A DNA stretch of 6,790 nucleotides from contig JAGLDN010000402.1 of the NCBI GenBank assembly GCA_023145575.1, forward strand, positions 1 to 6,790. The letters are read 5' to 3'. The first letter of the stretch is position 1. Each line of letters begins with the position of its first letter. The translations under genes and the position numbers were made by a program. This stretch comes from Psychromonas sp. (GTDB lineage Bacteria > Pseudomonadota > Gammaproteobacteria > Enterobacterales > Psychromonadaceae). This document shows, piece after piece, positions 1 through 5,358 of this stretch. The notes below the pieces were generated by a model. It searched no databases. It had not been told where the DNA came from and saw nothing but the letters and a program-made list of their open reading frames with translations.

Positions 1-166
1 ACGCCTTGTGCCGGTCTCAACTGCGTAACATCAGTTAATAAATAAGTTTCTTCGAACTTAGTTTCACCTTACTTATTTGGGTCAGTTAATCCCTGCAAGC
101 TGTCTCTCATGATGGCAATAAGAACAATGAAAATTGGCTATTTTCAGCAACGTACTTTGCGTGTTA
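1..166. other. Non-coding left edge with small hairpins
   Basis: No open frame here resembles a protein I know. Visible structure: a 9-bp direct repeat TCAGTTAAT at 31-39 and 82-90 brackets a segment with an 8-bp inverted repeat (AAATAAGT at 40-47, ACTTATTT at 71-78) and a small internal hairpin (TAAGTT 43-48 with AACTTA 55-60). A second perfect 7-bp stem is TGAAAAT 128-134 with ATTTTCA 140-146. None is followed by a T-run, so they are not classical terminators. This may be further decayed insertion-sequence DNA belonging with the transposase relic to the right, but I cannot show that. Confidence 0.4.
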
Positions 167-720
167 TTTTTAACATGATAATGTCTAAAAACAGTTGAAT
201 CTGTAATCATAATCTTTTCGAATTCCGCATAAATAACCATTAATGCAACCTTCCTCAAAGCAAAAATTCAACGTTGAATTGTTCATAGGATGCGCAACTC
301 ACTGTAATTTGAACCTAGGAAAGACGATAAAGCAGTAACTTCTAATTTATTAGCTATATATCAATCGGTTACCGAGGATGAAGCAAAGCTTGAATTAGCA
401 CGACCCTCAGATAAATTGGATGATAAATCCACTCAAATAAGCCGCTATTGGCGCACAAACTGGAAAAATTTAAATAGACTGTTTGAAGATGCAGAAGATA
501 TTCGAAAAGTAATTTACACCACCGATGAAATTGATTCGTTAAACAGCGTTATTTGAAAGTCAGTTAAAACGCGACTGGTATTTCCAAATGATGCAGCTGC
601 GTTTAAGGTTGTTTACTTGGCAATTCAAGTCGCTTCTAAAAAATGGTCAATGGCAATTAGAAACCAGCTTTAAATCGGTTTATCATCGAATTTGAGGCGG
701 AGGTCGCTCCTCATAGCTAA
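167..720 (+). pseudogene. IS256/Mutator-family transposase remnant (C-terminal half)
   Basis: This is the dead C-terminal half of an IS256-family DDE transposase, which would have moved its element by cut-and-paste. Reading codons in the frame of base 239 gives family landmarks in the expected order: a segment like IQR-C-IVH-RNSL with stops replacing Cys (275-277) and a later residue (305-307), then PRKDDKAV, IYQSVTEDEA, the strongly diagnostic IRKVIYTT-EIDSLN (about 509-549), a TGA at 554-556 where the family has Arg, then KSVKTR, VFPND and KKWSMAIRN. The frame then shifts near 664-667 (about 7 bases lost relative to the family) and resumes as ALNRFIIEFE, ending at TAA 718-720. Stops at 176, 179 and 230 and weak similarity make the left boundary uncertain; similarity is convincing only from about 239. 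The N-terminal half is absent. It cannot encode an active enzyme. The family assignment rests on remembered family motifs, not on a search. Confidence 0.85.
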
Positions 721-723
721 AAG

Positions 724-749
724 GGCATTTACACAGTTCTTTTTACACC
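724..749 (+). repeat. Probable right terminal inverted repeat of the IS256-family element
   Basis: Just 3 bases after the transposase relic's stop lies GGCATTTACACAG followed by TTCTTTTTACACC. IS256-family elements usually end with a GGCATTTACACA...TTTACAC-type sequence immediately after the transposase stop, so position and sequence both fit. The matching left end (its reverse complement) is not found in bases 1-166, so the element is truncated on the left. No target-site duplication can be assigned. Confidence 0.65.
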
Positions 750-814
750 GTTTGTCGTGTTAGATCACAGGAAAAATCAACAAAGGTATAACTTTCAAGA
801 ATGCGTGTCCCTCG

Positions 815-2773
815 CTAGTGTAACCATTTGCTTAGAGTGTGTTTTATCTTTTTGTTAACTTTATCTTGTGATCTCTTGCCTAAATGTTTATCTATTAGGT
901 GCTCTAATTTGTTTTGCAATTTCCTTTTTTCATTAGTTTTAAGTGTTGCCTGTCTTTTCTTTAGTTCTAATTTTAATAGTGCATTACCATCAATGCTAAA
1001 TTGAGGCTCTTTAAAGCTGCCTTTGATTGACAATGGAAATGAAATCGGATTAAGTTCACCTGCTTTTTTATTGGCAATTTGATATTTTAATTTTCTTTTG
1101 ATATTTAACTTGTAATTTAGTTTTTCTGTGAGTGGCCAAATAATGCCTTCACCTTGTAGTGTAACAAATGGCGTCTGCATGATAAAACTTTGATTATTTA
1201 TAATAGCATTTTTAATTGTAAATTCCCCCAATAAAGAAGCAACATCAGTTTGTTTTTTATAGTCTTTTTTAGTGTTATATTGATGGTTAAATTTAACTTT
1301 TAAAATGCGTAGCTCTTGAGATATATTCATGCCATATAACTTGCCGTTTGTTAATTTAAATGTGCCTTTACCCTCAATGTTATGTATTAAGTTATATTCA
1401 CTCAAACCGTTACCAGCAGCTATAAAATTTAGCGAAGTCACTCCGCTAAATGTATTAAAGTTAAGCAGATCAGTTAACAATGGTTGTATCTGAACGCCAT
1501 TAAACGTACTTGAAATCTGATATTTGTTTTTATTTGAAAGGGATGCATTAATAAGTAAACTACCGTCATAAAGCTTTGCGGTCAAATGTTTTATTGTTAA
1601 TTTTCCATTGTTAATGGTTAAGTGGTTTGTGATTTTGCCAATGTTGATTTTATTAATTAATACGCCATCAATAAGCAAATCACCTTTAACATTAAGTCGA
1701 TCTAAAAAACTTAAATCAGGCTCTATTTGAGATAACGGTAGTTTAGGCTTTGGCAATGAATGTATTGGGGTATTACTTTTTTGTGTGCTGAATGCTTTTG
1801 TTTTTATACTGTTATTTTTTGATAGATATGGTGTTAGGTCCATTTTATTGACAGATAAATCGTAGCGTATTTTAGTTTTTTTGCTTGTTTGAATAGATAA
1901 CTTACCAGATGCTATTATGTCATTTAGCTTTAACGATAAATTATTAAAAGTAAATGTGTTATTTTTAAAAAAATAAGAAATATTGCTCTTTAATGTTAGC
2001 TTTATATTCTTTTTAAGTAGCGATTTATCAGATAATTTCACATTAACAATTGATTTTTTTAAAAGGAAGTGTGACAAGTTTATAGGAATAAATAGCCTTG
2101 AAGTTAATGATATTTCTGATTGGAAATTATTAACCATTACGTCGCTAGAGATTGAAAAATCAGTTTCACGCCCAAGCAACCATGCACCAATATTTATATT
2201 TGAAACATGTATTTTTAATACGTTATTTTTTGAAAGATCTTGGCGTTCAATGGTCGCGTTTGTTACTTTTATACCTGCAATGCTTGTTTTATTGAGTTGA
2301 AAAAACCCATGGGAACTCTTTGTTTTTGATGCTGCTATTTTTTTTGTGCTAATGATAGGTGGCTCTGTATTCTTGTTTGCAGTTCTACCCATATCATCTA
2401 AATTCGTTCGACCATTTGCACTCGAAATAATGTTAACATTTAACCCATTTAGGTGTATCACTCCCAGTTTTATTTCACCTTTAAATAATGGTATCACTTC
2501 AATTTCTACTAAAGCATTATTAATTTTCAATAGATTTTCCTTGTGAAAACCTGTCGTATTTTTGATTGCTAATTCACCGATATTTATTCCCAATGTTGGA
2601 AAAAAGTTCCAGCTTAAATTACCTTTTATGATAAGTTGGCGGTTAATATTTTTTTGAACAATATTTTGAATTTGCTCTTTATAATCATTTGGATTAATCA
2701 GCGTGACGATGATACCTAGCATCAATAAGGTAAAAGCCAAGATAATGGCGAGTACTTTTCCTACACATTTCAT
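815..2773 (-). CDS. AsmA family protein (inner-membrane anchored, periplasmic)
   Basis: A 652-residue AsmA homologue (E. coli AsmA is about 617). AsmA-family proteins are anchored in the inner membrane with a long periplasmic body, and are linked to outer-membrane protein assembly and to lipid transfer toward the outer membrane; the exact role of AsmA itself is less clear. Residues 7-26 form one hydrophobic signal anchor. It is followed by the hallmark NPNDY (27-31), then a segment like E. coli AsmA (GNLSWNFFPTLGI, 51-63; PLFKGEI, 95-101). Lys/Ser/Thr/Pro-rich linkers lie near 130-155 and 322-348. The conserved C-terminal AsmA region runs about 430-595 (GTFKLTNGKLYGMNI, 470-484; LLGEFTIKNAII, 514-525; LQGEG, 539-543). 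The tail 600-652 is strongly basic, as in E. coli AsmA. The ATG at 2773 has TGAGGT (complement of 2779-2784) about 6 bases upstream. The gene is intact, Lys/Asn-rich as expected for AT-rich DNA, and transcribed away from the lpxR array. I see no terminator after it. The symbol reflects closest resemblance; another AsmA-like paralogue is possible. Confidence 0.9.
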   Translation of the reverse strand: MKCVGKVLAIILAFTLLMLGIIVTLINPNDYKEQIQNIVQKNINRQLIIKGNLSWNFFPTLGINIGELAIKNTTGFHKENLLKINNALVEIEVIPLFKGEIKLGVIHLNGLNVNIISSANGRTNLDDMGRTANKNTEPPIISTKKIAASKTKSSHGFFQLNKTSIAGIKVTNATIERQDLSKNNVLKIHVSNINIGAWLLGRETDFSISSDVMVNNFQSEISLTSRLFIPINLSHFLLKKSIVNVKLSDKSLLKKNIKLTLKSNISYFFKNNTFTFNNLSLKLNDIIASGKLSIQTSKKTKIRYDLSVNKMDLTPYLSKNNSIKTKAFSTQKSNTPIHSLPKPKLPLSQIEPDLSFLDRLNVKGDLLIDGVLINKINIGKITNHLTINNGKLTIKHLTAKLYDGSLLINASLSNKNKYQISSTFNGVQIQPLLTDLLNFNTFSGVTSLNFIAAGNGLSEYNLIHNIEGKGTFKLTNGKLYGMNISQELRILKVKFNHQYNTKKDYKKQTDVASLLGEFTIKNAIINNQSFIMQTPFVTLQGEGIIWPLTEKLNYKLNIKRKLKYQIANKKAGELNPISFPLSIKGSFKEPQFSIDGNALLKLELKKRQATLKTNEKRKLQNKLEHLIDKHLGKRSQDKVNKKIKHTLSKWLH

Positions 2774-2926
2774 ATTAGACCTCAGTTATTGAATATTAAG
2801 TATTGCAAGAATATTACCTTAAGAAGTTGGTAAAGCGTTAGCGAAATCATTTTGCAAAAAAAAATTTCAGTAGTCGCCAATTGTAAATTTTTTTTATCGT
2901 TTCAAACAATGATGGCACACCTTATA

Positions 2927-2954
2927 AATTGAAAAAAATCATTATTTTTCAATT
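2927..2954. repeat. Perfect 10-bp AT-rich inverted repeat
   Basis: AATTGAAAAA (2927-2936) and TTTTTCAATT (2945-2954) are exact reverse complements separated by 8 bases. It lies about 55 bp upstream of the candidate -10 of the lpxR array. The arms have only one G or C each and no gene ends here, so a protein-binding site is likelier than a terminator. In a genome this AT-rich, chance origin is possible. Confidence 0.45.
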
Positions 2955-2971
2955 AAATGAGACACAGAGTG

Positions 2972-2988
2972 GAAGGTTTATCCAATTT
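2972..2988 (+). repeat. Control-region motif, copy I
   Basis: GAAGGTT-TAT-CCAATTT. It is the same two-block motif as copy III read on the opposite strand (GAAGGTT-AA-CCAATTTTGG). Its centre (about 2980) would fall near -41 if transcription starts about 7 bases after the TATAAT at 3009-3014, where many activators touch RNA polymerase. The regulator is unknown and its role is inferred. Confidence 0.4.
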
Positions 2989-3008
2989 ATGACTTTTCAT
3001 GAAGATTT

Positions 3009-3014
3009 TATAAT
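3009..3014 (+). promoter_or_regulatory. Candidate -10 box for the lpxR array
   Basis: An exact TATAAT hexamer with no convincing -35 at 16-18 bp: the hexamer at 17 bp spacing is TTTATG, and a TTGACA-like ATGACT at 2989-2994 is too close (14 bp). A weak -35 with a repeat motif centred about 41 bp upstream of the predicted start would fit an activator-dependent promoter. If used, the leader to the first ATG at 3208 would be about 187 nt and would include the inverted repeats at 3041-3166. Confidence 0.35.
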
Positions 3015-3046
3015 CGTTAACATTTAAAATTAAATATATTATCAAT

Positions 3047-3063
3047 ACCTTCACCAATTTTGG
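3047..3063 (+). repeat. Control-region motif, copy II
   Basis: ACCTTCA followed by CCAATTTTGG. The ACCTTCA block recurs at 3141-3147, directly followed there by TTTTGG, as if CCAA had been lost or gained. The CCAATTTTGG block matches copy III on the opposite strand. It lies downstream of the candidate -10, in the presumed leader. Confidence 0.45.
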
Positions 3064-3126
3064 TTTAAGCTAAAAATAGAGTTTTCCGCTATTTTATGAA
3101 TCAACAAATTACAGGATGAAAACCTT

Positions 3127-3154
3127 GCCAAAATTGGTTAACCTTCATTTTGGC
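3127..3154 (+). promoter_or_regulatory. Alternative hairpin in the leader
   Basis: GCCAAAAT (3127-3134) is the exact reverse complement of ATTTTGGC (3147-3154), with 12 bases between. The left arm is the same stretch that pairs with 3053-3063, so the two pairings exclude each other. No U-run follows, so it is not an intrinsic terminator; it ends 53 bases before the ATG at 3208. Confidence 0.35.
3128..3146 (-). repeat. Control-region motif, copy III (inverted)
   Basis: Read on the minus strand this is GAAGGTT-AA-CCAATTTTGG, the longest version of the motif. It shares GAAGGTT and CCAATTT with copy I, and all of ACCAATTTTGG with copy II. It contains the 8-bp palindrome GGTTAACC (3136-3143). Confidence 0.45.
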
Positions 3155-3207
3155 TAAAGTATTGATTATGTGTTTTATTGTATAGATTGTTTATGAAAAG
3201 AGATGTC

Positions 3208-4254
3208 ATGAAAAAAAGATCATTTTGTTGTGTTTTAATCTTTTGTATACTTTCGAACGTTGTGTTTGCGACCAGTAGAGATGAAGGACAAAGTAAACAG
3301 AATGTTAAGCTGGTTTTGGCAAAAGTACCGAGTTTCCAATATGTTGGTGTAACATTGGAGAATGATGCGTTTCTCAGAGATGATGCTATTTATACTAATG
3401 GCACATTTGCTTTTTGGGGAGACCATGATATTAAAACATTAGATGATACTACCTTGCCCACGTGGATAGCATTTTTAACGCAATATACTCAATTGGCAAA
3501 TAAACCTAATAAACTCCATGATATTTCCTATACTATTGGACAAATAATACAAACACCAGTGAATTTTGTGTCGTCAGAAATTATAAAACATGATGTGCCT
3601 TTCGTTGGTTTATTGGGGTGGAATGCACGGCTTCAATCCTTTGATAATGTAACAGATGATCAAATTGGATTAACACTCGGTGCTGTGGGTCCAATTGTAG
3701 GAGGAGAATTTTCACAAAGAATGATGCATAGCATTCTTGGTTCACCGTCTCCGAAGGGGTGGGACAACCAAATTGATAATGAAGTGATTGTTCGTTTAGA
3801 CACGCTTCGAAAATGGCGTTTTTATGAAAAATCATTTCATTATACGCAAATAGATTTTATTACTGGCGGCGGCGGCGGCGTAGGTAATTTAAAATCAGAC
3901 CTTTCTGTTGGATTAACTGCTCGGTGGGGCACGTCACTGCAAAAAAGTTTTGATATTGCGCCTATTTTTGCAACGCAACAATTTAATAGTTTATCGCCAA
4001 GCCCATCGGGTTGGTATTTTTTTACAAATATAACGGGCTCTTATGTTTTCAATGATATTTTCATTGATGGCAATACGTTTCAAGATAGTCATAGTGTTGA
4101 TCTGATTAATGATCAATTTGCATTATCATTTGGTGGTATGTTTAATATTCATCATTGGAACTTTATTTATACTGAGGTTTTTTTGTCAGATCAATATAAA
4201 ACACAAGTTGAAATGTCACGCTTCGGGGCAGTAAGTCTCTCGTATAAATTTTAA
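3208..4254 (+). CDS. lpxR: LpxR-family lipid A 3'-O-deacylase, copy 1
   Basis: A 348-residue precursor of an outer-membrane beta-barrel of the LpxR/DUF2219 family. The Salmonella member is a calcium-dependent enzyme that removes the 3'-acyloxyacyl chain from lipid A. Residues 1-21 form a signal peptide ending VVFA; all cysteines (7, 8, 13) are in it and there is no lipobox. Core residues matching the Salmonella Asn9-Asp10, Thr34, Gln118 and His122 are N52-D53 (in LENDAF), T63 (in YTNG), Q170 and H174 (in QRMMH). Family landmarks also include GQ at 111-112, GAVGP (158-162), GWDNQ (184-188) and a five-Gly run (220-224) encoded by (GGC)5 at 3865-3879. It ends in SYKF, with the C-terminal Phe typical of barrels. 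I chose the ATG at 3208 because it aligns with copies 2 and 3 and has AAGAGA at 3198-3203; upstream TTG (3178) and ATG (3193) would add residues before the signal peptide. First of three genes, 28 bp before copy 2. By hand count about 78% identical to copy 2 and 72% to copy 3. Activity is inferred. Confidence 0.9.
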   Translation: MKKRSFCCVLIFCILSNVVFATSRDEGQSKQNVKLVLAKVPSFQYVGVTLENDAFLRDDAIYTNGTFAFWGDHDIKTLDDTTLPTWIAFLTQYTQLANKPNKLHDISYTIGQIIQTPVNFVSSEIIKHDVPFVGLLGWNARLQSFDNVTDDQIGLTLGAVGPIVGGEFSQRMMHSILGSPSPKGWDNQIDNEVIVRLDTLRKWRFYEKSFHYTQIDFITGGGGGVGNLKSDLSVGLTARWGTSLQKSFDIAPIFATQQFNSLSPSPSGWYFFTNITGSYVFNDIFIDGNTFQDSHSVDLINDQFALSFGGMFNIHHWNFIYTEVFLSDQYKTQVEMSRFGAVSLSYKF

Positions 4255-4282
4255 AGTACATCTTTTTTATTTAAGGGGAGTC

Positions 4283-5329
4283 ATGAAAAAAAAGTCACTT
4301 TGTTGTCTTTTAATGCTCTGTTTACTTTCGAACGTTGTGTTTGCAACCATTACAGATGAAGTGCAAAGTAAACAGACTGTTAAGTCCGTTTTAATAAAAG
4401 CTCCACATTTAAAATATTTTGGCTTAACGCTCGAAAATGATCTGTTTTTTAGAGATGATGCTCTTTACACTCATGGTACATTTATTTTTTGGGGATACCA
4501 CGATATTAAAACATTAGATGATACTACGTTGCCCGCGTGGATGTCATTTTTAACACAATATACTCAATTAAAAAATAAACCCAATAAACTGCATGATATA
4601 TCTTATAATATTGGGCAAATAATACAAACACCCGTGGATTTAAAATCGGCAGAAATTAATAAAGATGATGCGCCTTACGTCGGATTAATTGGGTGGAATG
4701 CACGGCTTCAATCGTTTGATAATGTAATAGATGATCAAATTGGATTAACTATTGGTGCTGTAGGGCCAATCGCAGGAGGCGAATTTTCACAAAGTCTTGT
4801 ACATAAACTGACTGACTCAAAAGATCCGAATGGTTGGGATAACCAAATTGGTAATGAATTGATTGTTCGCTTAGATACACTTCGTAAATGGCGTTTTTAT
4901 GACAAATCATTTCATTATACGCAAATAGATTTTATCACTGGCGGTGGCGGTGGCGTGGGTAATTTAAAATCAGATATTTCTGTTGGTTTAACTGCACGGT
5001 GGGGTACTTCATTGGAATCTAGTTATGATATAGCCCCCCTTTTTGCAGCGCAACAATTTAATAGCTTATCGCCAAGTCCATTGGGTTGGTATATTTTTAC
5101 AAATATCACGGGATCTTATGTCTTCAATGATATTTTCTTTAATGGAAATACGTTCAAAGACAGTCATAGTGTTGATCTAATTAATGAACAATTTTCATTA
5201 TCATATGGTGTTATGTTTAATATTCATCACCTGAACATTATTTATACTGATGTTCTTTTGTCTGATCAATATAAAACTCAAGAGGAAATGTCTCGCTTCG
5301 GGGCAATAAGTATTTCGTATAAATTTTAA
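4283..5329 (+). CDS. lpxR: LpxR-family lipid A 3'-O-deacylase, copy 2
   Basis: A 348-residue paralogue of copy 1 that aligns without gaps. The signal peptide (1-21, ending VVFA) carries cysteines 7, 8 and 13; the mature part has none. It keeps N52-D53 (LENDLF), T63, Q170, H174 (QSLVH), GWDNQ (184-188) and five Gly (220-224). Its own features: the YTNG motif reads YTHG (His at 64; Salmonella has Ala there, so this need not inactivate it), and the segment after His174 is KLTDSKDPN, unlike the SPSPK/SPYPK of its siblings. Residues 118-131 (VDLKSAEINKDDAP) also differ. It ends SYKF. It has the strongest ribosome binding site of the three, AAGGGGAG at 4273-4280, close to the ATG, so it may be translated best. 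It sits 28 bp after copy 1 and 29 bp before copy 3, with no promoter seen. Enzymatic role is inferred from family. Confidence 0.9.
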   Translation: MKKKSLCCLLMLCLLSNVVFATITDEVQSKQTVKSVLIKAPHLKYFGLTLENDLFFRDDALYTHGTFIFWGYHDIKTLDDTTLPAWMSFLTQYTQLKNKPNKLHDISYNIGQIIQTPVDLKSAEINKDDAPYVGLIGWNARLQSFDNVIDDQIGLTIGAVGPIAGGEFSQSLVHKLTDSKDPNGWDNQIGNELIVRLDTLRKWRFYDKSFHYTQIDFITGGGGGVGNLKSDISVGLTARWGTSLESSYDIAPLFAAQQFNSLSPSPLGWYIFTNITGSYVFNDIFFNGNTFKDSHSVDLINEQFSLSYGVMFNIHHLNIIYTDVLLSDQYKTQEEMSRFGAISISYKF

Positions 5330-5358
5330 AGTATATTTTTTTGCTTAAAGGGAATTTT

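Larger units (their letters stand above)
3041..3166 (+). repeat. Nested inverted repeats in the putative leader of the array
   Basis: Two nested pairs are exact: ATCAATAC (3041-3048) with GTATTGAT (3159-3166), and inside it ACCAATTTTGG (3053-3063) with CCAAAATTGGT (3128-3138). Each inner arm also contains a pseudopalindrome CCAA-NN-TTGG; their centres are 74 bp apart, about seven helical turns, which would place two bound proteins on the same DNA face. The structure could act as RNA, as operators, or as a decayed duplicated element; the sequence does not decide. Confidence 0.5.
2774..3207. other. Divergent regulatory region between asmA and the lpxR array
   Basis: These 434 bp separate two divergent transcription units and contain no credible gene. 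For the asmA direction only weak -10 candidates (TAATAT on the minus strand, 2811-2816 and 2793-2798) are visible, without good -35 boxes. For the array direction there is a perfect TATAAT at 3009-3014. The rest is unusually structured: an AT-rich palindrome at 2927-2954, three related GAAGGTT/CCAATTT motifs, and long inverted repeats between 3041 and 3166. This length and density of repeats suggest regulated expression of the array. That is inference; no known regulator site was recognised. Confidence 0.6.

Noticed and set aside
82..150. Minus-strand frame with a CxxCHH-like stretch
   Set aside because: It is only about 22 codons before a stop, has no start or recognised family, and lies in what is probably decayed DNA.
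697..712. GGAG-GTCG-CTCC hairpin as a terminator for asmA
   Set aside because: The stem is only 4 bp, lies within the transposase relic about 100 bp past the asmA stop, and has no clear T-run on the right side for that strand.
3178..3207. Upstream TTG (3178) and ATG (3193) starts for lpxR copy 1
   Set aside because: They would put extra charged residues before the signal peptide, and the ATG at 3208 aligns exactly with the starts of copies 2 and 3, giving equal lengths.
3208..3270. Lipoprotein signal in the lpxR copies because of the cysteines
   Set aside because: The cysteines lie within the hydrophobic core without a lipobox, and a signal peptidase I site (VFA) follows.
3581..3835. 84-codon open frame on the minus strand inside lpxR copy 1
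   Set aside because: It is antisense to a strongly conserved coding region, has no recognisable protein features, and is best explained as a shadow frame. The same applies to the minus-strand frames at 3235-3426 and 5238-5426 and the plus-strand frames inside asmA at 1983-2300 and 2346-2546.
5341..5358. TTG start at 5341 for lpxR copy 3
   Set aside because: It overlaps the ribosome binding site AAAGGGA, and the ATG at 5359 matches the other copies.
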